A stretch of DNA of 64,000 nt, taken from Arcicella sp034931005. Its GTDB lineage: Bacteria; Bacteroidota; Bacteroidia; Cytophagales; Spirosomataceae. Both the position numbers and the translations under genes were made by a program. Under the pieces are notes generated by a model. That model was given only the letters and a program-made list of their open reading frames with translations. It had not been told where the DNA came from and did no database searches. Location of the stretch: assembly GCF_034931005.1 (NCBI RefSeq), contig NZ_JAYGIN010000004.1, positions 1 through 64,000 on the forward strand. The letters run 5' to 3'. Positions 35,539 to 44,659 of the stretch are shown here, piece after piece (position 1 is the first letter of the stretch; each line of letters starts with the position of its first letter).

Positions 35539-38010
35539 ATGGCCAAAAATAAACCCAGTAGTCAGCCAAAAGCTACTCAAAACCCAATAACTACGAATCC
35601 AAATTCACCTACCTCTGAGCAAGTTATTAAAAGTACAGTCTTTTCTAAATATCCTTTTGCTCTATTGATTGCAGTATTAATCGTAACAGGTTTCTTTATT
35701 TTTAAAGATTACCTCCTCGGGAAAGCTGCTTATCAATTTAAAGATATTGGAAGTGATTCTATCAATTTAACCCAAACCATTTTGGTGTGGTTACATGATT
35801 ATTGGCGAACCGAAGGAATGCCAAGTTGGTCATTTCAACAAGGAATGGGCTTAAATTTATACCCTTTTTTCTTCGACCAATTTTTCTGGATAATTCCATT
35901 TTTTAGCAAAGAAAATATTCCCTTTACCATTGTATGGGTCACTTGGTTTGAAGTAATGGTTGCGGGTGCGGTTTTCTACTTTTACCTAAAAACGCTCAAA
36001 TTAAGCCCTTTTTCTTCTTTAATTGGCGGTCTTTGTTATGCTTATTGTGCCTACGGAATATTATCATCTACGTGGGTAAACCGTTTTGAAATTGAACTTT
36101 TCAATAACGCTCTTCTTTTGTTAGCCTTAGAAAGATTCATTCAAAAAAAATCGTGGTGGTTAGTGCCAATAGCTATTGCATTGATGACCATTGATATGCC
36201 TTTCAATTTGTATCCTTTCAGTTTTTTAATCTTGGCTTATTGTGTTTTTAGACATTTAATTATTGAAGAAAAACTTAGCAAAAACTTACTTACTACCCTA
36301 CTTTGGATGCTGGGTTTAGGAACTTTAGGCGTTGGTATAGGAGCAGTTTTAGGCTTAGGTGAACTTGACCAAATGCTTGATAGTCCACGTGTTAGTGGTG
36401 GACAGTCATTTGCAGGAGCATTAATAGACAAAGGTCTTTCGGGGGCAATTGATGGCAAAGAACTATTAACTTGTATCACCAGAACATTCTCAAATGATAT
36501 GTTGGGAACAGGTCTGGAGTTTAAAGGTTGGAGCAATTATTTAGAAGCTCCCATGTTTTATGTTGGACTATTCCCTTTAGTTTGCTTACCACAACTGTTT
36601 CACCAAGTTGACGTAAATCGTTCACGCATTTATGCTTTACTTTTAGTGCTGATTTTTATTCCTGTCATTCTTCCATTTTTTAGATTTGCATTTTGGGCAT
36701 TTACGGGAGATTATTACCGTACCTACTCCCTTTTTGTAGGAATGACTTTACTTACTTTAGGAATGAAAGCCCTCAGTAAAATAGAAGAAACGAATAAGAT
36801 AAATTGGATTACTTTACTGCTCACAATAGTTGGATTGACTGTTATACTGTTTTTACCGCTCAGTGCTGAAGACCTAATCAATAAAGGAATACGCTCATTA
36901 GTAATCCTCTTATTAATAGTTAATAGCGGTTTACTTGGGGCGGTATCCATTAGAAACTTGAGAAATATCGCTCAAATTACTTTACTAATCGTTATTTGTT
37001 TTGACTTGGCAATCAATGCCTCTCGAACTATCAATATTTCAAAAAGGGAAGCATTAACTAAGGAAGAATTATCCGAAAAGACAGGTTTCAACGACTATAC
37101 AAATGAAGCAGTTGCTTATGTGAAGCAAGTAGAAAAATCTCCTTTTTACAGAATAGAAAAGAGTTTTGGGTCTGGACCAACTCGCTATCAGAGTATTAAT
37201 GACCCTAAAATTCAGAATTTTTATGGGATAAAATCTTACCACTCCTTCAATCAGCCAAATTATATCAGGTTCATGACTGCTCTGAAAGTAGTCGATAAAA
37301 ATAATGAGCTTACCTCTCGGTGGTGTACGGGCTATCCTGCCAATATTATTTGGCATAGTTTGGTAGGCGTAAAGTATTTCATTTCAAAAACAAATGAAGT
37401 CAATACATTTGGCTATGATTCTTTAAAGACCTTCAATGATGTAAAATTGTCAAAAAATCGTTTTGCATTGCCTTTAGGAATTACTTATTCCAATTACATG
37501 ACTGAAGAAGATTTTGAAAGCAAAAAATATTCTAACCTTTACGCATCAAAAGCGATGTTAAGAGCCTGTGTAATTGATAAAAAGTTAATTCCCCAACTTT
37601 CTGGATTAACAAAAACTGCAGAAATTGATACAGCACAAGTATTTGCAAACGGAGAGTTTGAACAGACTATTAAAGATTTAACCACAGATACCTTACAAAT
37701 TTCTTCTTTTAGTAATACGAAAATTACAGGAGAAATTGACTTACCAAGAAAGAAGGTTTTATATTTGTCTATTCCTTTTGATAAAGGGTGGCACGCAACA
37801 ATTAATGGAAAAGATGCTGACTTACAGCGAGTTCAATGGGGATTAACTGGTTTGGTTTTGGATAAGGGCAATCACAAAATTGAGTTAACATTTACGCCTC
37901 CATATAAAAAAGAAGGTATTCTCGTTTCTTTATTTTCTTTAGGTTTATTTGGAGTAATGTTATTTTTCAGTAAAAGGAAGAAAGGAAATTCTTCCACGAT
38001 TGAAGCCTAA
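35539..38010 (+). CDS. YfhO family polytopic membrane protein
   Basis: 823 residues, about 13 transmembrane helices in the N-terminal 500 residues (LLIAVLIVTGFFIF, VMVAGAVFYFYL, LLTLGMKAL, and others), then a large extracytoplasmic domain and a C-terminal helix (GILVSLFSLGLFGVMLFF). The conserved YfhO motifs appear as FFDQFFWIIPFF, TWVNRFEIELFNNALLLLALERF and, in the C-terminal domain, PFDKGWHATINGKDADLQRVQWGLTGL. Such proteins are thought to be glycosyltransferase-like (GT-C fold) or lipoteichoic-acid-modification related; the role here is unknown. Confidence 0.85.
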   Translation: MAKNKPSSQPKATQNPITTNPNSPTSEQVIKSTVFSKYPFALLIAVLIVTGFFIFKDYLLGKAAYQFKDIGSDSINLTQTILVWLHDYWRTEGMPSWSFQQGMGLNLYPFFFDQFFWIIPFFSKENIPFTIVWVTWFEVMVAGAVFYFYLKTLKLSPFSSLIGGLCYAYCAYGILSSTWVNRFEIELFNNALLLLALERFIQKKSWWLVPIAIALMTIDMPFNLYPFSFLILAYCVFRHLIIEEKLSKNLLTTLLWMLGLGTLGVGIGAVLGLGELDQMLDSPRVSGGQSFAGALIDKGLSGAIDGKELLTCITRTFSNDMLGTGLEFKGWSNYLEAPMFYVGLFPLVCLPQLFHQVDVNRSRIYALLLVLIFIPVILPFFRFAFWAFTGDYYRTYSLFVGMTLLTLGMKALSKIEETNKINWITLLLTIVGLTVILFLPLSAEDLINKGIRSLVILLLIVNSGLLGAVSIRNLRNIAQITLLIVICFDLAINASRTINISKREALTKEELSEKTGFNDYTNEAVAYVKQVEKSPFYRIEKSFGSGPTRYQSINDPKIQNFYGIKSYHSFNQPNYIRFMTALKVVDKNNELTSRWCTGYPANIIWHSLVGVKYFISKTNEVNTFGYDSLKTFNDVKLSKNRFALPLGITYSNYMTEEDFESKKYSNLYASKAMLRACVIDKKLIPQLSGLTKTAEIDTAQVFANGEFEQTIKDLTTDTLQISSFSNTKITGEIDLPRKKVLYLSIPFDKGWHATINGKDADLQRVQWGLTGLVLDKGNHKIELTFTPPYKKEGILVSLFSLGLFGVMLFFSKRKKGNSSTIEA

Positions 38011-38041
38011 AATATAAATTTAACTCATCGTATATCAATAC

Positions 38042-38078
38042 AAAAGGACTGCATCAATCAAAGCGATGCAGTCCTTTT
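38042..38078. terminator. Bidirectional terminator
   Basis: AAAAGGACTGCATC (38042-38055) pairs with GATGCAGTCCTTTT (38064-38077). It serves the convergent YfhO and glucosaminidase genes. Confidence 0.9.
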
Positions 38079-38107
38079 ATATTGTACAATTTAACAACAT
38101 ACTTATC

Positions 38108-39226
38108 TCAATCATTCTCTATCAATCCATATCTATCTACTACTTTCATAATTCTATCGGCATAAAACTTACCTCCTTTGTGGGTATATCCACGTTCGCC
38201 AACTGAATAAATAAATGTATATGCGGCTGAATATTTTTCTACTCCTGAGGCAATTTGCCCACGATAATATTTGGCTATATCGCTATAATCTCGCTTCCAA
38301 GCTCCTGTTTTGTGCATGAAAACTTCTTCTACTAAAAATTCTATACATTCTCGTCTTGAACCAAAACGACGATACCAATTATCGGGACGACGACTTTCAT
38401 CGTATATAATTTGTCCATCATCTGATTTTTTCAAAATTGGCACTTTCCCTTCATATTCATCGGGTTGTCCTTTCAACTGATAGGCGTTTGATTCATTCCC
38501 CCACCATTGTTTTATTCCGAAAAAATTATTCGCAAAAACCGCATTTCTGCTAAATCCATATCCACTTTCCATAGCTGCCATTGCCATAATTACACTGGCT
38601 GGCACTTGATATTTTTGACCTAACTCAATTGCAATAGGCTTAATGTCAGATAAAAATGCCCGTGCTTCATCTTGTGTTGGATGTCCAATGGCTGTTCCAT
38701 AAACATTTTGGTTTCTACCCAAAAACGGGTCTTCAGAAGGAGTTGGATTAAAGCGTAAATTGGTAATAGGTAACGGATTTGAAGGTTTTGATATATCAGG
38801 ATTACCCGCAGTAGAAGCAGATGAATTGTAAGGTGGATTTTGAATAACCACTACATTTCCTAATGATTTTCCTGTAATGGCAATTTCACCATAAGCAACA
38901 CTTACTGTATCATTGGTTGATGAAATGCCGACAAACCGTAATTTTTTAACACTTGGAAAACCAAATGCAAAACTCAGTTCAGCTTTATTTTGGCTGGTTT
39001 TTATTGTTCCTAAACTTCCTTTATCCGAGAAAATTTTAATCCGTTGAATGTTATCTCCAGCGTTGAATAAGAATCTAACTTCTTCTCCAACTGTAGCCAC
39101 AGGAACATACTCGACACTAAGTCCGATTCTTTTAAGTTTTTGATAGGAAAATGCAAGAAGAGCAATGCCCAAAAGGCATAATGCACTAATCATCCCGCCA
39201 TGAAAAAGTCTTTTGTTCATTTGCAT
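38108..39226 (-). CDS. Glucosaminidase-domain protein (FlgJ/LytG-like)
   Basis: 372 residues. An N-terminal hydrophobic segment (residues 12-27, ISALCLLGIALLAF) is a signal anchor. A beta-rich extracytoplasmic region spans about 40-135, and the glucosaminidase domain about 205-360: PVASVIMAMAAMESGYGFSRN-type stretch with the catalytic Glu (AAMESGYG) and NNFFGIKQW, then RECIEFLVEEVF and YTHKGGKFYADRIMKVV. It would cleave N-acetylglucosaminyl bonds in peptidoglycan. The translation start is MQMNK or the ATG two codons later. Confidence 0.85.
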   Translation of the reverse strand: MQMNKRLFHGGMISALCLLGIALLAFSYQKLKRIGLSVEYVPVATVGEEVRFLFNAGDNIQRIKIFSDKGSLGTIKTSQNKAELSFAFGFPSVKKLRFVGISSTNDTVSVAYGEIAITGKSLGNVVVIQNPPYNSSASTAGNPDISKPSNPLPITNLRFNPTPSEDPFLGRNQNVYGTAIGHPTQDEARAFLSDIKPIAIELGQKYQVPASVIMAMAAMESGYGFSRNAVFANNFFGIKQWWGNESNAYQLKGQPDEYEGKVPILKKSDDGQIIYDESRRPDNWYRRFGSRRECIEFLVEEVFMHKTGAWKRDYSDIAKYYRGQIASGVEKYSAAYTFIYSVGERGYTHKGGKFYADRIMKVVDRYGLIEND

Positions 39227-39405
39227 AAAATTTCTGTGAATCCTTAGCTATTAAAACTCTACTATGGCGGTAATTGAGTCTGTGTACTAAAAATTAACAA
39301 ATATCATGCCGTGTGAGTGTATAAGTATGAGGTAGTAGATATGAGACAATAACTTTTGGATAAAGATACCAAATGAGTCCTCATAATCATGAATTCTTAC
39401 TTCTC

Positions 39406-39726
39406 TTAAAGTAGTTCATCTTTGGGTATCCAGTAAATATTTTTGAAGTTTTTAATTTTATCATTTTCAACAATAACACCTTCATTTTCAAGCAATTCCT
39501 GCATTTTATTACCTCCAAAAAACACTTTCCCTGTCAATACCCCAGCCCGATTTACTACTCGATGAGCAGGAATACTTTCGTCTCCGTGACAAGCATTCAT
39601 TGCCCAACCCACAAATCTTGCCCCACCTTTGGAACCTAAATATTCAGCAATTGCACCATAGGAAGTTACTCTACCTTCTGGAATGAGGCGAACAACTTGA
39701 TAAATGTCTTCAAAAGAATTTTTCAT
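39406..39726 (-). CDS. Alkyltransferase-like protein (ATL), MGMT family without the acceptor Cys
   Basis: 106 residues. It has the DNA-binding helix-turn-helix of O6-alkylguanine-DNA alkyltransferases (EDIYQVVRLIPEGRVTSYGAIAEYLG) and the RFVGWAMN arginine-finger region, but the active-site motif PCHRV is replaced by PAHRV (Ala54). Proteins of this type (ATL) cannot transfer the alkyl group; they bind alkylated guanine and direct it to nucleotide excision repair. The lone small form without the N-terminal domain fits this. Monocistronic. Confidence 0.88.
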   Translation of the reverse strand: MKNSFEDIYQVVRLIPEGRVTSYGAIAEYLGSKGGARFVGWAMNACHGDESIPAHRVVNRAGVLTGKVFFGGNKMQELLENEGVIVENDKIKNFKNIYWIPKDELL

Positions 39727-39773
39727 TTTGCAAAATAGAGGACTTTTCTATGCTTTCAAATTATTACAAACAA

Positions 39774-39806
39774 AAAAGGTAGAATATCCTAAAAGGTTAT
39801 TCTACC
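39774..39806 (-). terminator. Terminator of the GH20 gene
   Basis: GGTAGAATA (39779-39787) pairs with TATTCTACC (39798-39806), with a T-run in the minus-strand reading. Confidence 0.65.
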
Positions 39807-39840
39807 ATGTACAAGCATTAATTTATTGATTTTGAAGTGT

Positions 39841-41454
39841 TTATTTCTTTTCTGCTAAGAAACTTTTAGCATAATTCACTTTTAAATTTCCCAAACGTTC
39901 AATGTGTGTTTTTAGACGATTGGTAAAATCTACATAATTTCTGGCTGAGCTTGGCGACCAAGCTACTTCCGCAACGGCACATGCTCTTGGAAAAACCATG
40001 TACTCAATTTGGTTTGTTGTTTGCATATATTCTGTCCAAACATTGGCTTGAAGCCCAAGAATAAATTTCTTTTGTTCAGCCGTCAATTCTTTTGGAGCAG
40101 GTTCATAACTATATACTTTTTCTAAAGGCAAAAATCCGCCAATTGCCAAAGGTTCTGTTTTGGGGTCAGCCTGATAATGGTCTAAGTACAAGTGAGAACC
40201 TGGTGTCATAATTACATCGTGATTTTGTTTTGCTGCCATAATCCCACCTTCTTCACCTCTCCACGACATTACGGTGGCGTTTGGCGACAAACCGCCTTCC
40301 AAAATTTCATCCCAACCAATCATTTTTCTGCCTTTTGAGGTAATGAATTTATCAATTCTACGGATAAAATAACTTTGTAATTCATGCTCATCTTTCAAGC
40401 CTTCTTTCTTCATTAAATCTTGACAAAAACGGCTGCTTTTCCATTGGTCTTTCGGGCATTCGTCTCCTCCGATGTGGATGTATTGTCCTGGAAATAAATC
40501 AATTACCTCTGTCAAAACATTTTCTAAAAAAGTAACCGTTTCTTCACGTGGACAAAAAACATCATTTGAAACGCCCCAAGTTGTATGTACTTGATAAATT
40601 TTATCTTGATTACAACCATACTCTGGATATGCCGCCAAAGCCGCTTGTGCATGACCTGGCATTTCTATTTCGGGAACAATTGTTACATATTTTTTCTTGG
40701 CATAAGCAATAACTTCTTTTACTTCTTCTTGCGTATAAAATCCGCCATATTCTTTGCCATCGTATTTTCCACTACCGTATTTTCCTATTAAAGTTTCTTT
40801 ACGAACAGAACCAATTTGCGTTAATTTTGGATATTTTTTAATCTCAATTCTCCAACCTTGGTCTTCTGTTAAATGCCAATGAAAAGTATTAAATTTATGC
40901 AATGCAATTAAGTCAATATACTTTTTAACAAATGAAACGGGTGAAAAATGACGACCAACATCCAAGTGTAATCCTCGATAAGAATATCTTGGGGCATCTT
41001 CTATTTTACAACATGGAATTGTCCATTTCACGGCTTCCACTTTTCCTTCTTTAAAAATATCGGTTGGCAACAATTGTAATAATGTCTGAACACCATAAAA
41101 TGCTCCTTTAGCTGTTTTGGCAGAAATAATAACTTGTTTTGGCGAAACATCCAGCTTATATCCTTCATCTGCAATACTTTCATCTTGCACAAATTGAATA
41201 GCTCCTTTTACCAATTTGGCAGAACCAATAACCACCTTTTTGTTCCAACTATTTACCGTATTAAGCTGCGTATTTAATAACTCTGCTACGTCTATCCAAG
41301 CAGGATTTCCAACAATAACGGTTTTATCATTAACCGTAAAAACACCCGTTTGAGCTTCTAATTTTTGAGGCACAGGGATAATATTGTATTGATTTTGGGC
41401 AAAAACACCAAACGAAATTGCCCAAATAGAGAGAATAAAAATCAGTTTTTTCAT
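39841..41454 (-). CDS. Beta-N-acetylhexosaminidase (GH20)
   Basis: 537 residues. Signal peptide (residues 1-19, MKKLIFILSIWAISFGVFAQ). GH20 N-terminal domain (about 25-150), then the TIM barrel (about 155-500) with YRGLHLDVGRHF, FHWHLTEDQGWRIEIKKYPKL, PEIEMPGHAQAALAAYPE, and the catalytic Asp-Glu pair in HIGGDECPK, followed by MIGWDEILEGG and VMSWRGEEGG. It removes terminal GlcNAc/GalNAc in the periplasm, consistent with chitin, glycan or peptidoglycan turnover. Its promoter is at 41498-41527. Confidence 0.93.
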   Translation of the reverse strand: MKKLIFILSIWAISFGVFAQNQYNIIPVPQKLEAQTGVFTVNDKTVIVGNPAWIDVAELLNTQLNTVNSWNKKVVIGSAKLVKGAIQFVQDESIADEGYKLDVSPKQVIISAKTAKGAFYGVQTLLQLLPTDIFKEGKVEAVKWTIPCCKIEDAPRYSYRGLHLDVGRHFSPVSFVKKYIDLIALHKFNTFHWHLTEDQGWRIEIKKYPKLTQIGSVRKETLIGKYGSGKYDGKEYGGFYTQEEVKEVIAYAKKKYVTIVPEIEMPGHAQAALAAYPEYGCNQDKIYQVHTTWGVSNDVFCPREETVTFLENVLTEVIDLFPGQYIHIGGDECPKDQWKSSRFCQDLMKKEGLKDEHELQSYFIRRIDKFITSKGRKMIGWDEILEGGLSPNATVMSWRGEEGGIMAAKQNHDVIMTPGSHLYLDHYQADPKTEPLAIGGFLPLEKVYSYEPAPKELTAEQKKFILGLQANVWTEYMQTTNQIEYMVFPRACAVAEVAWSPSSARNYVDFTNRLKTHIERLGNLKVNYAKSFLAEKK

Positions 41455-41497
41455 TAGAAATAGTTTTTGATAAAGATTTGGAACTGGTTTAATAATT

Positions 41498-41527
41498 CAA
41501 AAGTATGTCAAATAATACAATAAACAA
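41498..41527 (-). promoter_or_regulatory. Predicted promoter of the GH20 gene
   Basis: TTG (41525-41527) and TACTTTTG (41498-41505) are separated by 19 bases on the minus strand, giving a leader of about 35 nt. Confidence 0.5.
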
Positions 41528-41564
41528 GCTTTCTTATAGGGTATTCTATTTATTTTGAAACACA

Positions 41565-41605
41565 AATCGGCAATAAAATTCCGATTAAGAAATTTATTGC
41601 CGATT
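41565..41605. other. Hairpin between GH20 and VanZ genes
   Basis: AATCGGCAATAAA (41565-41577) pairs with TTTATTGCCGATT (41593-41605) and is followed by a T-rich tract. It looks like a plus-strand terminator but no gene precedes it in that direction; it may be a repeat or end of an unseen transcript. Confidence 0.4.
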
Positions 41606-41658
41606 ATTTTTGAAATATTTTTTCTGTGTGACGATTTATTGTTTAGTAATTTTGTTTC

Positions 41659-42027
41659 ATGAAACAACTCCTAAACATTCTTCAAACAAAATATCCCGCT
41701 ATTGTTTGGACAATTATCATTTTCATTCTCTGTACCATTCCGAGCCAGCATATTCCAACTACACAAAATTTAAGTGATAAAGCAAATCATTTCATTGCCT
41801 TTGCAGGTTTCACTTTCTTTTGGCTTTTTCCATATCCAAAACCCTTAAAAATTATTTCCATTGCCATTATTTATGGAATTGGGGTTGAATTTTGGCAAGC
41901 TATTTTACCCGAATCTTTTCACCGTGGCTTTGAATGGTATGACGCTTTAGCGGATGGATTGGGCAGTATTATTGGTTACTTTTTGTACGTAATTTTCAAG
42001 CGAATAATCAAGCGCTTAAATTTCTAA
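41659..42027 (+). CDS. VanZ family membrane protein
   Basis: 122 residues with three to four helices (WTIIIFILCTIPSQHIP, ANHFIAFAGFTFFWLFPY, ISIAIIYGIGVEFWQAIL, GLGSIIGYFLYVIF). The DKANHFIAF and EFWQ...RGFEWYDALADGLG motifs identify the VanZ family; the GFEW...DALA segment is characteristic. Function outside glycopeptide resistance is unknown; many Bacteroidota have one. It converges with, and overlaps by 12 bp, the AraC gene (42016-43143). Confidence 0.85.
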   Translation: MKQLLNILQTKYPAIVWTIIIFILCTIPSQHIPTTQNLSDKANHFIAFAGFTFFWLFPYPKPLKIISIAIIYGIGVEFWQAILPESFHRGFEWYDALADGLGSIIGYFLYVIFKRIIKRLNF

Positions 42028-43143
42028 GAATTCTTTAGGCGATTTCCCTGTAAATTTCTTGAAAGAGCGATTAAAAGTGGCTTTTGAATTAAATCCACAG
42101 TCGAATGCGATACCAAGTAGCGTAATATTTTTATTTTCGGGTAAAACAATTCGTTCTTGAAATTCCTTTACCCGATATTCATTCACAAAGTCATTGAAAT
42201 TCTTTCCAAAAGCATTATTTACCACGCCTGAAAGTACAGAAATATTAGTTTTTAGTCGATTGGCAATATCCGAAAGGTTTAATTCTGGCTGAAGGTAGAG
42301 TTTATCATCTTCCATTAATTTTAGGATTTTCAACTTCCAACTATCTAATTCAGATTCATTAAATCTTTCCTTCTGAATATTTTCAACTTTAAATTCTTCT
42401 TCTCTAAAAACCAAACCTGTATTTGGCTGTGCTTGTGTATAGCCTGTGATAGATACGTAATAAATTAAAGCTACGCCCACCAAATTGTCCCACCAATCCT
42501 GTTTAAAATCAAGTTGATAAACACTAATGATAATCATTTTGATTAGGTAAACCGCAAACATTAGTACCAATACAATCAAGAAGTTACGAAACCAATTAAA
42601 GCTAACAGACTCTGTATCAGAAAATTGTATTTTTGTCCACTTGCGATATTCATTATAAAGTTTAAAAGATTTGTAGATAAAATAACAATTTAGTGCTATT
42701 TCAGAAAATGTTGTAATTTGAGGAATAAAGAAAGGTTCGTGAAAGTTTTTTTCAACCGTTTTCACAAAATCTTGCCCCATTGAAAAAACGCCAACGTGAT
42801 AAATCGTATGAATAATAAACGGCAGAAAATACCAAATATCTTGTTTAGAAAACCTAAAATCTTTATCAATCTGGCTTTTGAAATAAAAATAACAAAGCGG
42901 AGCGAAAGCCATTCCAAAGTTTCTTGGAAAGAAATTTAGTTGTCTCCATAAAATTTCTATACCCGAAAAACCAAGCATATATTCCCAAATATTCAACGCC
43001 ATTCCTACCAAAACTAAGCCTAAAAGAATATCTGAAAGCCGTCCGTTTTGTCGACTCCGATTCCAGAGTAAAAAAGCATAAATCCAAGCTTGAATAAAGC
43101 CAAACCAAAGTGGTACAGAATAATAGGAGAGGTAAATTTCCAT
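42016..43143 (-). CDS. Membrane-bound AraC-type regulator
   Basis: 375 residues. The N-terminal half has about seven transmembrane helices (LWFGFIQAWIYAFLLW, DILLGLVLVGMALNI, MAFAPLCYFYF, YFLPFIIHTIYHVGVF, FLIVLVLMFAVYLIKMIII, VGVALIYYVSIT). The C-terminal 120 residues are an AraC DNA-binding domain (LNLSDIANRLKTNISVLSGVVN, LLGIAFDCGFNSKATFNRSFKKFTGKSPKEF). This fusion is common in Bacteroidota and implies sensing at the membrane. It starts six bases after the DoxX stop, so they share a transcript. It may regulate its own operon. Confidence 0.88.
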   Translation of the reverse strand: MEIYLSYYSVPLWFGFIQAWIYAFLLWNRSRQNGRLSDILLGLVLVGMALNIWEYMLGFSGIEILWRQLNFFPRNFGMAFAPLCYFYFKSQIDKDFRFSKQDIWYFLPFIIHTIYHVGVFSMGQDFVKTVEKNFHEPFFIPQITTFSEIALNCYFIYKSFKLYNEYRKWTKIQFSDTESVSFNWFRNFLIVLVLMFAVYLIKMIIISVYQLDFKQDWWDNLVGVALIYYVSITGYTQAQPNTGLVFREEEFKVENIQKERFNESELDSWKLKILKLMEDDKLYLQPELNLSDIANRLKTNISVLSGVVNNAFGKNFNDFVNEYRVKEFQERIVLPENKNITLLGIAFDCGFNSKATFNRSFKKFTGKSPKEFLEI

Positions 43144-43149
43144 TGATTA

Positions 43150-43656
43150 TTAAATAGTTGCGGTTTTTATCATTGATATATCTTCTAAACTAATATTAGG
43201 CAAATCAGTTTTGAATAAATCAATTTTAGTAATTAAATGATCAATTCCAAACCTTCCAGACCCCATTACAACGACATAAATCGAAATCCAAAGAAAGCCC
43301 ATCGCTGGTAACATTTCCCAAACTTCACCACCCCATTTTTGGAAGAAAATAGCGACTAACATTGTACACATTACCATAAAACCCGCAAAACGAGTGAATA
43401 AACCCATCACTAATAATGCTCCACCAAAGGTTTCCGCTAAAACCGCAGCCCAAGCAAAGAAAGTAGGGAAAGCAGCAAATATTCCTCCAAATTTTACCAT
43501 ATCTTGAATAAACCAATCTGGACAAGGGAATTTGCTGCCACCAAAATTAACCGCTAAAAAATAACATCCAATCATGCGAGGAAGTGCCAATAATAAATCA
43601 GTGTACCAAGTAGATGTGTAAGTTGGAGTAATGATTTTTGAGAATAAAGTTTTCAT
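43150..43656 (-). CDS. DoxX family membrane protein
   Basis: 168 residues, four helices (LLLALPRMIGCYFLAVNFGGS, FAAFPTFFAWAAVLAETFGGALLVMGL, AGFMVMCTMLVAIFFQ, GFLWISIYVVVMGSGRFGIDHL). The conserved DoxX features are AETFGGALLVMGLFTR and SGRFGIDHLI. DoxX-like proteins are linked to redox or thiosulfate-quinone chemistry and to membrane stress; the exact role is unknown. It sits between a secreted protein of unknown function and the AraC regulator, all on the minus strand. Confidence 0.85.
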   Translation of the reverse strand: MKTLFSKIITPTYTSTWYTDLLLALPRMIGCYFLAVNFGGSKFPCPDWFIQDMVKFGGIFAAFPTFFAWAAVLAETFGGALLVMGLFTRFAGFMVMCTMLVAIFFQKWGGEVWEMLPAMGFLWISIYVVVMGSGRFGIDHLITKIDLFKTDLPNISLEDISMIKTATI

Positions 43657-43705
43657 GATTTTGATACGGATAACCGCTGTTCATTTTTATATAATCAATT
43701 GATAA

Positions 43706-44401
43706 TTAATTCAATACAATAGTTAAATTTGATTTTTTATCGTCCACTGTCAAGATAAGTTTTTCAGTAAATTTGGTATTCTTATCCCAATATTTATCAC
43801 TGCATTGGTAGATTTTTGAGCCAATCGGAAGCATCAAATCTCGACCATTAAATTTGCTTAGTGAGCCAGAGAAACCCGTTTGTTTATCATTTCCCCAAGG
43901 TAATTCATAACGTATATGAGCCATTGAAGGAAACCAAGAAGTGCCTTTTATCGTGATTTTCGCCAATTTTAATCCTTTTTTCTTAGCGATATTTTCAATG
44001 GAATTATCGTCTTTCTCTTTCTCAATATTTCGTTGATTCATTTCGGCACGAGCCGCTTCAAGGTATTGTTCACGACTGATTTCGTATTCATCATTAACGT
44101 TATAAGTCTTACCATTATCTTTTTCTGTTACAACAAATATTAGCTCGTTTTTACCATTTTTTTCTACGAATACGTACACAGGAGCGGGTAAATTGACAGC
44201 GTGCGAAGCCAAAGCATTTAATCCGTAGCCATAGCCCGACGTAAATCTTTCGTTTGTAGAACTATAACTTTTAAAATCAACCGTTCTACTTTTTAGTGAT
44301 GGATTTTTGATGGTGAAGCTCACACGGGTAGTTTGGGCTTGGCTTATAAAAGCGATAAAGGAAAAACAAGCGATGATGATTTTTGTGATTTGCGTTTTCA
44401 T
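43706..44401 (-). CDS. Secreted protein of unknown function, DoxX-AraC operon
   Basis: 231 residues with a signal peptide (MKTQITKIIIACFSFIAFISQAQ). The mature part has a beta-rich first half (TRVSFTIKNPSLKSRTVDFKSYSS...SHAVNLPAPVYVFVEKN), a Lys/Glu-rich helical linker (residues 110-150, REQYLEAARAEMNQRNIEKE) and a second beta domain (LAKITIKGTSWFPSMAHIRYELPWGNDK). I do not recognise the family. It begins the likely operon with DoxX (49 bp) and the AraC regulator. Confidence 0.65.
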   Translation of the reverse strand: MKTQITKIIIACFSFIAFISQAQTTRVSFTIKNPSLKSRTVDFKSYSSTNERFTSGYGYGLNALASHAVNLPAPVYVFVEKNGKNELIFVVTEKDNGKTYNVNDEYEISREQYLEAARAEMNQRNIEKEKDDNSIENIAKKKGLKLAKITIKGTSWFPSMAHIRYELPWGNDKQTGFSGSLSKFNGRDLMLPIGSKIYQCSDKYWDKNTKFTEKLILTVDDKKSNLTIVLN

Positions 44402-44508
44402 GTTTGCAAAATGTTTTCGTTGAATTAATGAGTCAAAGTTTCACCTTTAAAAACCCAAAAACGCTTTAAAACATGATTTGAAACGTCTTGAATGATGATT
44501 TGAGACAA

Positions 44509-44548
44509 CAAAAAAACCTGCAAGAAATGAATTCTTGCAGGTTTTTTT
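44509..44548 (-). terminator. Strong hairpin with A and T runs, downstream of thrB
   Basis: CCTGCAAGAA pairs with TTCTTGCAGG around a 5-nt loop, with A and T runs of seven on either side. It closes the thr transcript reading leftward. Confidence 0.75.
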
Positions 44549-44550
44549 AA

Positions 44551-44654
44551 GTAGGACAGGTTTCCAACCTGTCAATCAAACAATTTTAATTTGACAGGTT
44601 AGAAATCTGTCCTACAAACAATTAGTAATTTGACAGGTTAAAAACCTGTCCTAC
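44551..44654. repeat. Three GTAGGACAGGTT...AACCTGTC palindromic repeats
   Basis: One copy reads GTAGGACAGGTTTCCAACCT (44551-44575) and two are inverted (44590-44615 and 44630-44654, ending CCTGTCCTAC or CTGTCCTAC). Each unit is itself an imperfect palindrome. The design resembles the CAGACT elements at 29120 and 32289 but the sequence differs. Confidence 0.8.
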
Positions 44655-44659
44655 ATACA

